Shown: positions 27,768-37,288 of the stretch, piece after piece | Layout of the letters: every line of letters begins with the position of its first letter | Numbering within the stretch: the stretch's first letter is position 1 | NCBI GenBank assembly: GCA_028280415.1 | Contig: JANQLV010000005.1 | Coordinates: 124,001-188,000, forward strand | DNA: 64,000 nucleotides | From: Saprospiraceae bacterium | GTDB taxonomy: Bacteria; Bacteroidota; Bacteroidia; Chitinophagales; Saprospiraceae | Direction of reading: 5' to 3' | Translations under genes and position numbers: made by a program | The notes under the pieces: model-generated | Seen by the model: the letters and a program-made list of their open reading frames with translations, nothing else | Told to the model about the DNA's origin: nothing | Databases searched by the model: none

Positions 27768-29372
27768 ATGATACAATTCCTCAGTTTTTTAGCTTTTACA
27801 ATTTTCGTTGCGCTTTATTCGGCCTGGCAATTGCGCAAAGATAAGCTAAATTCCAAAGATGGCTTTTTTCTCGGGGGCAGAAGCCTGACGGGAATAGTTA
27901 TCGCCGGCTCTATGTTACTGACCAATATTTCTACTGAGCATCTGATTGGAATGAATGGATCATCCTATCGGAACGGAGCGATCATTATTGCCTGGGAAGT
28001 AACCTCTGCCCTGGCTTTGGTAGCAGCGGCACTTTATTTTGTTCCGCGTTATTTGAAAATGGGCCTGACTACCATTCCCGAGTTCCTGGAAAAGCGCTTC
28101 GATGGAATGACTAGAACGCTGATTGCATTTTTATTAATAGTCTCTTTTGTTAGCACCTTATTGCCGATTGTACTTTATACAGGAGCTATTAATATTGAAA
28201 GCATTTTTGAAATCTCTACAATACTGGATATTTCCAAAGAACAGGGAATCTGGCTCACCGTAGTTGTAGTGGGGGTAATTGGTGCGGTATACGCAATTTT
28301 TGGAGGTTTGAAGATGGTTGCTTATACGGATACTATTAATGGTTATGGGTTGCTGATCGCCGGCTTGGCTGTACCTTTACTCGCTTTATGGAAAATCGGG
28401 GATGGAAATATGTGGAGGGGATTGGTAATGGTTTTTGAGCATGCACCCGAGAAATTCTCGGTGATCAGCCGGGAGCCATCAATTGGAGAAGGGGCGCGGG
28501 AGGCTATCTTGCCCTTTAGTGTTTTGTTTACCGGCTTGATCATTAATCAACTTTATTTCTGGACGATGCACCAATCCATTATTCAAAGAGCTCTGGGAGC
28601 AGTTAACCTTAAAGAGGCACAAAAGGGATTATTATTCACCGGTGTATTAAAGATTCTGATTCCTCTCGTGATCGTTTTACCAGGCATTATCGGCTTTTAT
28701 TATTTTGGAGATTCCCTTTATGATGATCAGGATACTGTTTATCCTTTGCTGATCAAAAAGGTTTTGCCCCTTTGGCTGACGGGATTCTTTGTAGCAGTAG
28801 TGATGGGAGCGATATTGAGTACTTTCAACAGTGCGCTCAACAGTGCTGCCACTATCTTTAGTCTTGGGATTTATAAGCGTTATATTAATCATCATGCAAG
28901 TGAATCCCGGTTGGTTTGGATGGGGCGAATGTCTTCGGCGGTCCTGGCAGTATTTGCGATTGTAGTTGCGCCTTTTGTTGCTAAGGCCCCGGAAGGTCTG
29001 TATCAATTACTTCAACAGCTAAACGGGATATTCTTTATTCCGATGGCTACAGTGATTATGGCCGGATTCTTTTTTCCGAGGGTCTCTGCTACCGGGGTAA
29101 AGGCAGGTTTATTCTTTGGCCTGGCTTTTTATATTTTGATGTATTTTGTTTTGAAAGTAGAATTGCATTTTGTACATATCTGGGGTATTGAATTTGTTTT
29201 GAACGTTTTGGTAATGCATTTGGTGTCCATAATAGCTCCAAGGAAAAATAATTTTACGATCACAGATACTGGCGCAGTAGAGATGACGCAGTGGAAATAT
29301 GCCAGAGGATTGAGTATTATTCTTGTTCTGGTTACCCTTTGCATTTATATCTTTTTAGGCAATGTCAGTTGA
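27768..29372 (+). CDS. Sodium:solute symporter (SSS/SLC5 family)
   Basis: The 534-residue protein has about 14 membrane helices. SLC5 signatures include GFFLGGRSLTGIVIAGSMLLTNIS near the N-terminus, GMNGSSYRNG, and the sodium-site region GAILSTFNSALNSAATIFSLGIY. Members import sugars, inositol or other solutes with Na+. The kinase just upstream supports a sugar or polyol substrate. No terminator is obvious after the stop. Confidence 0.93.
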   Translation: MIQFLSFLAFTIFVALYSAWQLRKDKLNSKDGFFLGGRSLTGIVIAGSMLLTNISTEHLIGMNGSSYRNGAIIIAWEVTSALALVAAALYFVPRYLKMGLTTIPEFLEKRFDGMTRTLIAFLLIVSFVSTLLPIVLYTGAINIESIFEISTILDISKEQGIWLTVVVVGVIGAVYAIFGGLKMVAYTDTINGYGLLIAGLAVPLLALWKIGDGNMWRGLVMVFEHAPEKFSVISREPSIGEGAREAILPFSVLFTGLIINQLYFWTMHQSIIQRALGAVNLKEAQKGLLFTGVLKILIPLVIVLPGIIGFYYFGDSLYDDQDTVYPLLIKKVLPLWLTGFFVAVVMGAILSTFNSALNSAATIFSLGIYKRYINHHASESRLVWMGRMSSAVLAVFAIVVAPFVAKAPEGLYQLLQQLNGIFFIPMATVIMAGFFFPRVSATGVKAGLFFGLAFYILMYFVLKVELHFVHIWGIEFVLNVLVMHLVSIIAPRKNNFTITDTGAVEMTQWKYARGLSIILVLVTLCIYIFLGNVS

Positions 29373-29467
29373 AGCCGGGTTTTATCCTTTGAGTAATACT
29401 TGTTAAAAATACTTTGCCGATGAACGATTTCATTTTTCTGATCGTTAAAAAAATGTCCAGACAAGGG

Positions 29468-29497
29468 TTGTTTTTATTTAAAAAACTACTAAATTTG
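29468..29497 (+). promoter_or_regulatory. Bacteroidota-type promoter (TTG-N19-TAnnTTTG)
   Basis: TTG at 29468-29470 and TAAATTTG at 29490-29497 are separated by 19 bases, a full match to the Bacteroidota primary sigma consensus. Transcription should start near 29504, about 120 bases ahead of tRNA-Arg. It most likely drives the tRNA with a long 5' leader. Confidence 0.75.
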
Positions 29498-29625
29498 CAT
29501 CGCCTTGAATGAAAGGTGGCTTTTTGGTTTTATCAGATGAACCAAAATTGCGATTAAAATAGAAAAATAGCTTTGTTTTTCAATCCCGGTAGCATTGGAA
29601 TTGTTCTCCAAAGCCAAAAATAAAT

Positions 29626-29699
29626 GGTCCTGTAGCTCAACTGGATAGAGCAGCTGCCTTCTAAGCAGCAGGTTCCAGGTTCGAGTCCTGGCGGGATCA
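29626..29699 (+). tRNA. tRNA-Arg (anticodon TCT)
   Basis: A 74-base cloverleaf. The acceptor stem GGTCCTG/CGGGATC has two G-T pairs. The D arm contains TAGCTCAACTGGATAGAGCA, the anticodon arm is GCTGC-CTTCTAA-GCAGC with anticodon TCT, and the T arm carries GGTTCGAGTCC. The discriminator is A, and CCA is not encoded. A strong promoter lies upstream and an intrinsic terminator follows 18 bases later, so it is a single-gene transcript. Confidence 0.97.
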
Positions 29700-29716
29700 C
29701 TGCATTAAGCTTTAAG

Positions 29717-29750
29717 CCCTTGATTTACAGTAAGTTGTCAAGGGTTTTTT
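29717..29750 (+). terminator. Terminator after tRNA-Arg
   Basis: CCCTTGA / TCAAGGG (7 bp, 14-base loop) is followed by TTTTTTTA, just after tRNA-Arg. Confidence 0.85.
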
Positions 29751-29886
29751 TATTCCTTAGTCGGTCTTGTGGTCGGTCCTTTTTGATTAGCCAGTTTTTG
29801 TTACTGTTTAATTGCATATAAAATCAAGGACAGATAAATAGTGCTTATTGTTAAATCTAATTGCAATATCCCAGATATTTAACGAA

Positions 29887-30513
29887 ATGAATATCCCTGA
29901 GCCATATAAAAAATACCATGTCGATAAGGACTATACTTCCATTGGCCTTTTCAGAGCATTGAATAAAAGATTTGCCATAGAGAAAGTCTTTTACCCCGGA
30001 TCTCATGTACATATTACCCCTTCGTTGATTTTTTCTCATGTTACCTATGCCGATTCATTCAGGAACACTTACCAGTTTTTTGAAAATGCAGAGACAATCG
30101 ATTTTATAAAAAAGAACAAAGAGTATTCGGAAGAACCTTTTATTCGCTTTTACCAACAGGATTATAACAAAAGATTTCAAGACTTGAATAAGGAATTTGA
30201 TCTGCTAATATCGCAGTATGCCGGATTTGTAGGTCAGGCTACGAAAAGGTATTTAAAGAAAGGTGGATTATTGGTTTGCAACAATTCGCATGGAGATGCC
30301 TCAATGGCCTCTTTGGATCCGGACTTTGAATTAATCGCTGTTTACAGGAGGAATACCGATGACAAATTCAGTATTTCCGATAAGAACCTGGACGAATACC
30401 TTAAGCCCAAAAATGGAATAGAGTCAACTAAAGAACAGCTTTTAAAGTCAATGCGGGGAATAGCCTATACCAAAAGCCCTTCCGGCTATATTTTTAGAAA
30501 AGTAAGTGAATAA
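29887..30513 (+). CDS. Hypothetical protein with degenerate class I methyltransferase-like fold
   Basis: The ATG at 29887 is preferred to the TTG at 29848; it gives 208 residues. The segment KVFYPGSHVHITPSLIFSHVTYADS has the strand-turn-helix-strand spacing of SAM-binding motif I followed by an acidic residue, and FDLLISQYAGFVGQATKRYLKKGGLLVCNNSHGD resembles motifs IV-V. No Gly-rich GxGxG is present, so catalytic activity is uncertain. It lies alone after tRNA-Arg, a common insertion point for accessory genes. I do not recognise a named family. Confidence 0.5.
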   Translation: MNIPEPYKKYHVDKDYTSIGLFRALNKRFAIEKVFYPGSHVHITPSLIFSHVTYADSFRNTYQFFENAETIDFIKKNKEYSEEPFIRFYQQDYNKRFQDLNKEFDLLISQYAGFVGQATKRYLKKGGLLVCNNSHGDASMASLDPDFELIAVYRRNTDDKFSISDKNLDEYLKPKNGIESTKEQLLKSMRGIAYTKSPSGYIFRKVSE

Positions 30514-30651
30514 ACTTAGCTCAGATGCCAAGCCGGCTTTAAAAGAAATAATCGTTATCAGGGAACTTTTAAGCTGTTACACAATTCAAATAAATGATTG
30601 ATCATCAATTCTTTTATAAAGACTTCTTGATCTTTTGGCTGGCTTCACATT

Positions 30652-31341
30652 TTACTTTAATATCTTCTGATTAAAAGCCTCTTTGTATGCCCTTCCTATG
30701 GGGATGATTACATCTTGCTCCAGATACACTTGGTTACCGGACACTTTTACGATCTTTTTGATATTGATAATATAAGATTTATGTACCCGGAAAAACTGAT
30801 TTTGATCTAGGTTATCCAGCCAAAATCGAAGCGACTCCGAACTCAGATGCTTTTTTCCGGGAATATTGAGCTCTGTATAATCGGCATCTGACTTAATGAA
30901 AACTATTTCTTCAATAGAAATTTTGATATGCTCATATCCGGACTTGATAAAGATCGTTTTCTGCAGGTCGCTTTTTGATTCGGGACTGATTGATTTTTGG
31001 CCTGAGGTTTTAGAAACGGCTTTAACAAATCGTTGAAAAGAGAAAGGTTTCAATAAATAATCAACCACATCGAGCTCATAGCTTTCCAGCGCATAATCCG
31101 GGAAAGCTGTGGTCAGAATGACTTGCGGAGGATGAGCCAGTGTCTTTAGAAAATCAATTCCCGAAATCTTTGGTAAATGAATATCCAGAAAGATCAAATC
31201 GACTGCCTGGTTTTTTAAAAAAGCCATAGCTTGCAAAGCATCTGGAAAGGTGGCCAATAATTGCAAAGAGCCAATGTCCTCAATATATTTTTTCAAAATG
31301 CGCTGTGCCGGTGGTTGATCTTCGATAATGATACAGTTCAT
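30652..31341 (-). CDS. LytTR-family response regulator
   Basis: The 229-residue protein has a receiver domain (acceptor D53 in LIFLDIHLPKIS, LLKPFSF switch Lys) and a C-terminal LytTR DNA-binding domain (about 130-229; IKSDADYTEL, FRVHKSYIINIKKI). It sits one base downstream of its histidine kinase gene and is clearly its partner. LytTR regulators bind spaced direct repeats; no target site was identified with confidence. Confidence 0.95.
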   Translation of the reverse strand: MNCIIIEDQPPAQRILKKYIEDIGSLQLLATFPDALQAMAFLKNQAVDLIFLDIHLPKISGIDFLKTLAHPPQVILTTAFPDYALESYELDVVDYLLKPFSFQRFVKAVSKTSGQKSISPESKSDLQKTIFIKSGYEHIKISIEEIVFIKSDADYTELNIPGKKHLSSESLRFWLDNLDQNQFFRVHKSYIINIKKIVKVSGNQVYLEQDVIIPIGRAYKEAFNQKILK

Positions 31342-31342
31342 T

Positions 31343-32368
31343 TTAGGTGATTTTATTTAACCTGAGCGATAATTTAACCTTATAATTTTCGGCGGTTTTT
31401 TCGAACGCTAAATGATGTGCATCGGGGTATATGAGTTGTAAGCGCTTTTTGACATTTTCCAAACCAATTCCCTGATTAAGACTTTTAGTATTGGAAAGTT
31501 CTCGAAATGAATTTTTGCAGATAAACTCCAAAACTCCTTCATTGGAAAGCCCAATACTAATGTCAATCGAGATTTTATGACTTTGACTTGCGGTACTGTG
31601 TTTAAAGGCGTTTTCTATAAAAACAATTAGAATGAGTGGGGCAATTTGGTATTCCGATCGAATATTATGCGTCGAAAATTTTATCTCACCTCTTTCCTCA
31701 ATCTGCATTTCATTTAGCTTTACGAAGTTCTCTAACTGTTTAATCTCTTTATCCAAAGCTACGAATTGTTCTTTGCATTCGTAAAGCATATATCTCAGGA
31801 CACCCGATAATTCAAGGATGATTTCAGGGGTTTTGGGAGATTGTTCGATGGCATATGCGTACAAATTATTAAGATTGTTGAAGAGGAAATGGGGATTGAT
31901 TTGAGATTTGAGAAATTGTAATTCACTTTCTTTAATAGCACTTTTAAGTTCGTCTACTTCCCTTTGCTTTCCGAGCGCATCCCAGGCGAATTTGAAACCT
32001 GATAAAATAGTGATAATCGGCAATACATCCAGGAGACAGTAAAAAACTCCGGCGAAACGTTTACCCCGGGTATCCGGAAAATAAATTTGTTCAATAACAA
32101 ACTCTTCTATCAAAATCACTCCGGCAGTGATGATTATAAGAAACATTAAAAATTGCAGATACTTCTTTTTATAGAAATACCTGGGCAAAAGCAAATAATT
32201 GATGAGTAGTGCCGCCAGAGCATAGCTAAGGAATGAAGCTACTTTATAAGATTCTATCTGAGGATTGTATTTGTCAACAGAATAAAAGATAAAAACCAAC
32301 ACATGTAAAACCAGCTGGAATATAATTTCCTTTCGGATATCCTTTTTCTGAACTCGTTTGGACTTCAT
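31343..32368 (-). CDS. LytS-like sensor histidine kinase (His_kinase family)
   Basis: The 341-residue protein has four N-terminal membrane helices (about 10-135), a short linker and a His_kinase domain with the acceptor in LKSQINPHFLFNNLNNLYAYAI, followed by an HATPase domain (IVFIENAFKHS, NQGIGLENVKKRL). It lacks a sizeable sensory loop, so the membrane helices likely sense. It is divergent from the TonB-dependent receptor at 32609, a plausible regulatory target. Confidence 0.93.
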   Translation of the reverse strand: MKSKRVQKKDIRKEIIFQLVLHVLVFIFYSVDKYNPQIESYKVASFLSYALAALLINYLLLPRYFYKKKYLQFLMFLIIITAGVILIEEFVIEQIYFPDTRGKRFAGVFYCLLDVLPIITILSGFKFAWDALGKQREVDELKSAIKESELQFLKSQINPHFLFNNLNNLYAYAIEQSPKTPEIILELSGVLRYMLYECKEQFVALDKEIKQLENFVKLNEMQIEERGEIKFSTHNIRSEYQIAPLILIVFIENAFKHSTASQSHKISIDISIGLSNEGVLEFICKNSFRELSNTKSLNQGIGLENVKKRLQLIYPDAHHLAFEKTAENYKVKLSLRLNKIT

Positions 32369-32608
32369 GTACTCAAAGTTAAGTCATATTGACCTTTGTG
32401 CGAAAAATTATCCCGTCAACAGCTTAAACCATCGGGTCAACAGCATTGTTTGAGCATTGTCTTTTGAATTTGTCGTTCGAGGGGGAAGTTTTGTTGTTCA
32501 AAGAAAGTATTTGCAATTACCCTAAAAAGAAATTTCTTTTGTGATCGGAAAAGGTATTTCCATTTCTGAATGGAAGAAGTATTTCGCGATAAGAAAATTA
32601 ACAGGATA

Positions 32609-34990
32609 ATGAAAATAGACTTGGTGCCGATTTTTTTGTGTTTGAGTTTCTTTTGTATTGCCCAATTTGGTTTGGCGCAGAACCAAAGTATTACGATTAA
32701 GGGAATGGTTGTAGAAAGCGGAAGTAATCAACCCGTTGAGTTTGCAACTGTAATGGTAGCCGATAAATCAAATCAAAAACCGATTGCCGGAACGACTACA
32801 GATCAGGATGGCCGGTTTTCCATTAAAGTCGATCAGCGCGACTTCTATATCGAAGTAAGCTTCATTGGTTTTATAACTAAAAAAATAGATACGTACACTA
32901 TCGAAAATAACATGCTGGATTTGGGGATAATCGGTATGGCTGAAAATACCGCTACGCTAGATGAGGTAGTTGTCCGGGCCGAAAAATCCAGTACTGAATT
33001 TAAGCTGGATAAAAGAGTATTCAATGTAGGAAAAGATTTGAGCAGTACCGGGGCCAGTGCCCTGGATGTTTTGAATAATGTACCTTCGGTTAATGTAAAT
33101 ATCGAGGGGGAAATTACTTTGAGGGGGAGCTCCGGGGTGCAAATTCTGATTAACGGAAAACCTTCCGTTTTAGCCAGTGAACAGGGGAATGCTTTGGGGA
33201 CGATTACTTCAGATATGATTGACCGTATTGAAGTAATTACCAATCCTTCGGCAAAATATGATGCGGAAGGAACTTCGGGGATCATCAATATTGTCATTAA
33301 AAAAGAAGAGCGAAAAGGCGTTAACGGCTCTATTTCGATCAATACAGGTGTTCCGCATAATCACAGTATTGGTCTTAGCCTGAATCGACGTACAGAGAAG
33401 TTTAATCTGTTTAGCCAGTTTGGCGTTGGCTATAGAGAATTACCGAATGATACTGAAATCATCAATCAGGATCTCAGGGTTAATCGTACGGTGCTAACCA
33501 ACGGAAGAGAATATCGGAATGAGAATTTCTACAACTTCATTTTGGGAACAGATTATCATATAAATGCCAGAAATGTACTTACCTTATCCGGTAACTTTGC
33601 TTATGAAATCGAAGATCAGCCTTCTCGTAATGATTTCAGCATATTAGATGCAACAGGCATAGAAACGGCTAAGTGGTTTCGCACGGAAGAAACAGAAGCT
33701 ACTAATCCCAAATGGCAATACGAATTACAATATAAAAGCGATTTTAAGGATCATAAAGACCATAATCTACTCTTTAGTGCTTTGGGAAACTTCTTTGGGA
33801 AAGACCTGTCCTCGGAATTTACGGACATTCCAGTCTCCGGAAACCCCATTCTTTCCAATCAACTAACTCGTACTAATTTTAAAGAAGCGAAATATACTTT
33901 TAAACTGGATTATACCAGACCCTTTTCCAAGGAGTGGACCTTGGAAACCGGGGCCCAATATGTGTTACAGGAGGTAAGTAATGATTTTGCAGTGAGTGAT
34001 ATTGAAAACGGGGAATGGGTGGAGAATGAAAATTTCACCAATATCTTCGAATACGATCAAAAAGTGCTCGGGGTTTACAGTACAGGGGCCTATGAAGGCA
34101 AGAAATGGGGATTGAAACTTGGTTTAAGACTGGAAAACACGGATTTGAATACTTTTTTGGTCAATACCAATAAGACCGACCGGCAAAATTATACTAATCT
34201 TTTTCCCAGTGTACACGCTTCTTACAAACTGACCGAATACTTTTCTTTTCAAACGGGTTTTTCGAAAAGAGTGTATCGCCCTCGCCTATGGGATCTGAAT
34301 CCCTTTTTTAATATTAGAAATAATTTTAGTATCCGTGTCGGAAATCCGGAATTGCTACCGGAGTTTACAGATTCTTATGAGTTTGCCAGTGTTTATGTCG
34401 CCGGGAAAACCTCTTTGAACCTATCCGTTTATTATCGGTTTACTTCCGATGTCATCGAACGGATTTCTATTTTCGAAAATAATGTAAATACATTTAAACC
34501 GCTTAATATTGGAACGAATCGAACTACTGGAGTAGAACTGAATGCAAAGTATAGCGCAAATAAATGGCTCTCCATAAATGGCGATTTTAATTATAACTTT
34601 TTCAACCGGCAAGGTGTATTCGAGTCGAATAATTTTGATTTCAAAGCTGATCAATGGACGACCAAGTGGACGGCAAAATTAAAAATGCCGCTAAAGATTG
34701 ATTTTGAAATTACCGGTCATTATCAATCGAGTGTACAAACGGTACAGGGAGAACAGGCAGATAATCTATTCGCTGATTTGGGCCTGCGCAAAAAAATACT
34801 GAAAGGACGGGCAGTTCTCAATTTTAGTATTCGGGATATTTTTGCTTCACGTATTTGGCTAAATGAAACCTTTCAGGAGGATTTTTACATTTTCAACCGC
34901 CGGCAAAGAGGCCGATTTATTACATTCGGATTTAGCTACGGGTTTGGAAAAGGAGAAGCAATGGAATTCTCAGGGGCTCGTAGACGATAA
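32609..34990 (+). CDS. TonB-dependent receptor-like outer-membrane beta-barrel protein
   Basis: The ATG at 32609 follows AGGATA and gives MKIDLVPIFLCLSFFC as signal peptide; the Met at 32570 would add 13 charged residues. Domains are a carboxypeptidase-D-like repeat (about 30-110), a TonB plug (about 120-230, with LRGSSGVQILINGKPSVL and IEVITNPSAKYDAEGTSGIINI) and an OMP_b-brl_3-type barrel. The extreme C-terminus is basic (GARRR) rather than aromatic. No SusD partner is present. Imports an unknown ligand; divergent from the LytS/LytT-type pair. Confidence 0.9.
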   Translation: MKIDLVPIFLCLSFFCIAQFGLAQNQSITIKGMVVESGSNQPVEFATVMVADKSNQKPIAGTTTDQDGRFSIKVDQRDFYIEVSFIGFITKKIDTYTIENNMLDLGIIGMAENTATLDEVVVRAEKSSTEFKLDKRVFNVGKDLSSTGASALDVLNNVPSVNVNIEGEITLRGSSGVQILINGKPSVLASEQGNALGTITSDMIDRIEVITNPSAKYDAEGTSGIINIVIKKEERKGVNGSISINTGVPHNHSIGLSLNRRTEKFNLFSQFGVGYRELPNDTEIINQDLRVNRTVLTNGREYRNENFYNFILGTDYHINARNVLTLSGNFAYEIEDQPSRNDFSILDATGIETAKWFRTEETEATNPKWQYELQYKSDFKDHKDHNLLFSALGNFFGKDLSSEFTDIPVSGNPILSNQLTRTNFKEAKYTFKLDYTRPFSKEWTLETGAQYVLQEVSNDFAVSDIENGEWVENENFTNIFEYDQKVLGVYSTGAYEGKKWGLKLGLRLENTDLNTFLVNTNKTDRQNYTNLFPSVHASYKLTEYFSFQTGFSKRVYRPRLWDLNPFFNIRNNFSIRVGNPELLPEFTDSYEFASVYVAGKTSLNLSVYYRFTSDVIERISIFENNVNTFKPLNIGTNRTTGVELNAKYSANKWLSINGDFNYNFFNRQGVFESNNFDFKADQWTTKWTAKLKMPLKIDFEITGHYQSSVQTVQGEQADNLFADLGLRKKILKGRAVLNFSIRDIFASRIWLNETFQEDFYIFNRRQRGRFITFGFSYGFGKGEAMEFSGARRR

Positions 34991-35060
34991 TTCATGTTTA
35001 GTCAAGACTCTCGAATCAAATGGAGGGTACCTTTAGAAATACTAACCAGCCTTTTCTGAA

Positions 35061-35094
35061 TTTCCTCATTGTGATCTTGATCACAATGAGGAAA
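35061..35094. promoter_or_regulatory. 34-bp perfect palindrome containing a CRP-type site
   Basis: TTTCCTCATTGTGATC and its exact reverse complement are separated by TT. The centre, TTGTGATCTTGATCACAA, contains TGTGA-N6-TCACA, the classical CRP/FNR-superfamily operator. It lies 71 bases after the TonB receptor gene and 72 bases before the first rhodanese. No T-run follows, so a plain terminator is less likely, although a hairpin would form in RNA. Confidence 0.5.
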
Positions 35095-35166
35095 TATTCA
35101 AAGACCTATCTTTATCCTGATTAGTAAGTAATACCTGATCTTTTTTATTTTTATGGAAACTTAGGA

Positions 35167-35550
35167 ATGGAAAAAGATAAGTCATGTAAAACACCGCGCT
35201 GGCGAATGCTCAAAAGCCAGTTGAATAACCTTTCCGCAAAAGCATTCTACAACACTGCCAGGTCCAGTGATGCTTCGGTAATTATAGATGTTCGTACTGC
35301 TGGCGAGTACGAGTTTGGACACATACCGAATGCGATAAATCTGGACTATCTCGCCGAAGACTTTCTGGACAAGATTGAACAATTAGACAAGAATAAGGAT
35401 TACTTTATTTATTGTCGTTCCGGAAGGCGAAGCATTCGGGTGTGTACCTGGATGCGTAATGGTGGTTTTGATAATAAGAAAGTTTTCAATCTGGATAGTG
35501 GTTTCACCGATTGGCTGGAATATTTTCCCAATGAGCTTAATCGTCCTTAA
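35167..35550 (+). CDS. Cytoplasmic rhodanese-like sulfurtransferase
   Basis: The 127-residue single rhodanese domain has the active-site loop YCRSGRRSIR with the catalytic Cys, plus VIIDVRTAGEYEFGHIPNAINL. It has no signal peptide and a basic N-terminal extension. Such proteins carry persulfide sulfur. A second, lipid-anchored rhodanese follows 80 bases later. Confidence 0.92.
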   Translation: MEKDKSCKTPRWRMLKSQLNNLSAKAFYNTARSSDASVIIDVRTAGEYEFGHIPNAINLDYLAEDFLDKIEQLDKNKDYFIYCRSGRRSIRVCTWMRNGGFDNKKVFNLDSGFTDWLEYFPNELNRP

Positions 35551-35630
35551 GCATTCTTCTCTCTTCCAAGGGTTTTTATAAAAATTCAGATCAAGGTCAA
35601 CAATTTGACTGGTATACTAAAAACAGAAAG

Positions 35631-36026
35631 ATGTATAAACTAATCACGGCCAGTTTTTGCTTATTATTTTTTTGGGCTTGTTCCACTTCTCCGCAAGAGC
35701 AGCCTGATTCCGAAGAAAAAGGGGTTCAGGATATTGATGTTCAGGTGTTTAAATCTAAAATGCATGAAAAGGATATAGTAGTTCTTGATGTACGGACACC
35801 TCGAGAAATTCGAAATGGTAAAATTGCTAATGCCCTGGAAATCAATGTAAATGGACCAGACTTTGAATCTAAAATTGCACAACTGGATAAATCAAAAACG
35901 TATCTCGTTTATTGTGCAGCAGGCTTGCGAAGTCAAAAGGCTTGTAAAAAAATGGAAGCAGCCGGTTTCAAGAAATTATATAACCTCGAAAGCGGTTACA
36001 CGGGCTGGAAAGCAGCCGGTAATTAA
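35631..36026 (+). CDS. Rhodanese-like lipoprotein
   Basis: The 131-residue protein has a lipoprotein signal (ITASFCLLFFWAC, lipid-anchored Cys about residue 17) and one rhodanese domain with VYCAAGLRSQKACKKM, where the first Cys is catalytic. It would work at the periplasmic face, complementing the cytoplasmic rhodanese upstream. A membrane-bound di-iron oxygenase-like gene follows 51 bases later. Confidence 0.92.
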   Translation: MYKLITASFCLLFFWACSTSPQEQPDSEEKGVQDIDVQVFKSKMHEKDIVVLDVRTPREIRNGKIANALEINVNGPDFESKIAQLDKSKTYLVYCAAGLRSQKACKKMEAAGFKKLYNLESGYTGWKAAGN

Positions 36027-36077
36027 CCAATATGTGATAAGTAGAGATTTACTCATAACCTTCAAATTAAGATACTA

Positions 36078-37103
36078 ATGGAAAAATACTGGAACATTTT
36101 TATTAACGGTTATAAGGGCTATGCTAGCTATTTATGGGATGAGATCACTAATCCTTCCTGGCACAGTTACTTTTACTGGTTGATATTGGTTTCTGTTTTT
36201 TTCTTCGTGCTGGAGGTCGTGATTCCCTGGCGAAAAAACCAGTCAATTATTCGCAAGGATTTTTGGCTGGATGCTTTTTATATGTTTTTCAACTTCTTTT
36301 TATTCTCTTTGATTATCTATAATGCTGCATCCATGGTGGTTGTGAATCTCTTTAATGATGCCATCCTGGCGCTTAGCGGAGTGGACCTCGGGGCGATCAA
36401 TCCCATGAAAAGCTGGCCATTTTGGGCAGTGCTTTTAGTAGGGATGGTAATCAGGGACTTTGTGCAGTGGTGGACACATCGATTATTGCACCGGGTGCCA
36501 TTTCTGTGGGAATATCACAAAGTTCACCACTCCGTAGAACAAATGGGCTTTGCTGCGCAACTCAGATATCACTGGATGGAAAACATCGTTTATCGTACAC
36601 TGGAATACATTCCCTTGGCACTATTGGGGATTGGGCTCTATGACTTCTTTATCATTCATATTTTTGCGCTTGCCTGGGGGCATTTTAATCATGCCAATAT
36701 TAGTCTCAAAGGTTGGCAAAGTGGGGGAGTAGTAGGCATTTTAATCGGTATTATCCTCGCCAATAATCTCCTGGATATCCACCTTTTTACAGAACCCTCT
36801 CTGGCCTTGAAAACCCTTGTGATCCTGGGAACGGGGGGGTTGGGTAGTTTAATCCTTGGGCCGCTAATGCCTTATCTATTTAACAGCCCGGAAATGCATA
36901 TTTGGCATCATGCTTATCATCTTCCCGATGAGCGGAAATACGGAGTTAATTTTGGTTTAACCCTGGCTATCTGGGACTATATTTTCGGAACAGCATATAT
37001 TCCTAAGAATGGTAGAGATATCCAGCTTGGATTCCCGGGAGTAGAAGAATTTCCGGAAACCTTTAGCGGCCAGGTAACACATGGTTTTGGTTCGAATAAA
37101 TAA
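36078..37103 (+). CDS. Sterol desaturase / fatty acid hydroxylase family protein
   Basis: The 341-residue membrane protein has several helices and the His clusters of the di-iron fatty acid hydroxylase superfamily: WWTHRLLHRVPFLWEYHKVHHS and HIWHHAYHLPDERKYGVNFG. These bind two irons for O2-dependent hydroxylation or desaturation of a lipid. Substrate unknown. It follows the two rhodaneses, so the three may form one unit. Confidence 0.9.
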   Translation: MEKYWNIFINGYKGYASYLWDEITNPSWHSYFYWLILVSVFFFVLEVVIPWRKNQSIIRKDFWLDAFYMFFNFFLFSLIIYNAASMVVVNLFNDAILALSGVDLGAINPMKSWPFWAVLLVGMVIRDFVQWWTHRLLHRVPFLWEYHKVHHSVEQMGFAAQLRYHWMENIVYRTLEYIPLALLGIGLYDFFIIHIFALAWGHFNHANISLKGWQSGGVVGILIGIILANNLLDIHLFTEPSLALKTLVILGTGGLGSLILGPLMPYLFNSPEMHIWHHAYHLPDERKYGVNFGLTLAIWDYIFGTAYIPKNGRDIQLGFPGVEEFPETFSGQVTHGFGSNK

Positions 37104-37233
37104 AAGAACAGACCGCAGGTATAAAACACGCTGTTTGATATCGACTTTTCTACAAACAATTTCACAAGTCTTTTTCTGCTTTAATCTGGCCAAACAAATC
37201 TTCAAATTAATAGGCTTTCATCAATAGGATTGC

Positions 37234-37241
37234 TATTTTTG
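37234..37241 (+). promoter_or_regulatory. Candidate -7 element of the meta-cleavage operon
   Basis: TATTTTTG matches the Bacteroidota -7 consensus TAnnTTTG, 47 bases upstream of the hydratase start. No convincing TTG is found at the -33 position, so the call is tentative. Confidence 0.4.
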
Positions 37242-37288
37242 GCGCATCATTAACCTAAGCACTAGTCGTATTAGTATTAAATCGAAAA

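Noticed and set aside
29745-29790. Reverse-strand tail GPTTRPTKE plus stop just after tRNA-Arg, considered as an integrase remnant
   Set aside because: The frame is closed by a stop about 15 codons upstream, and no att-like duplication of the tRNA 3' end is found in the window.
32374-32381. TAACTTTG on the minus strand ahead of the LytS-like kinase, considered as a promoter
   Set aside because: It is only 6 bases from the ATG and lacks a -33 element, so it would make a leaderless transcript. Likely chance.
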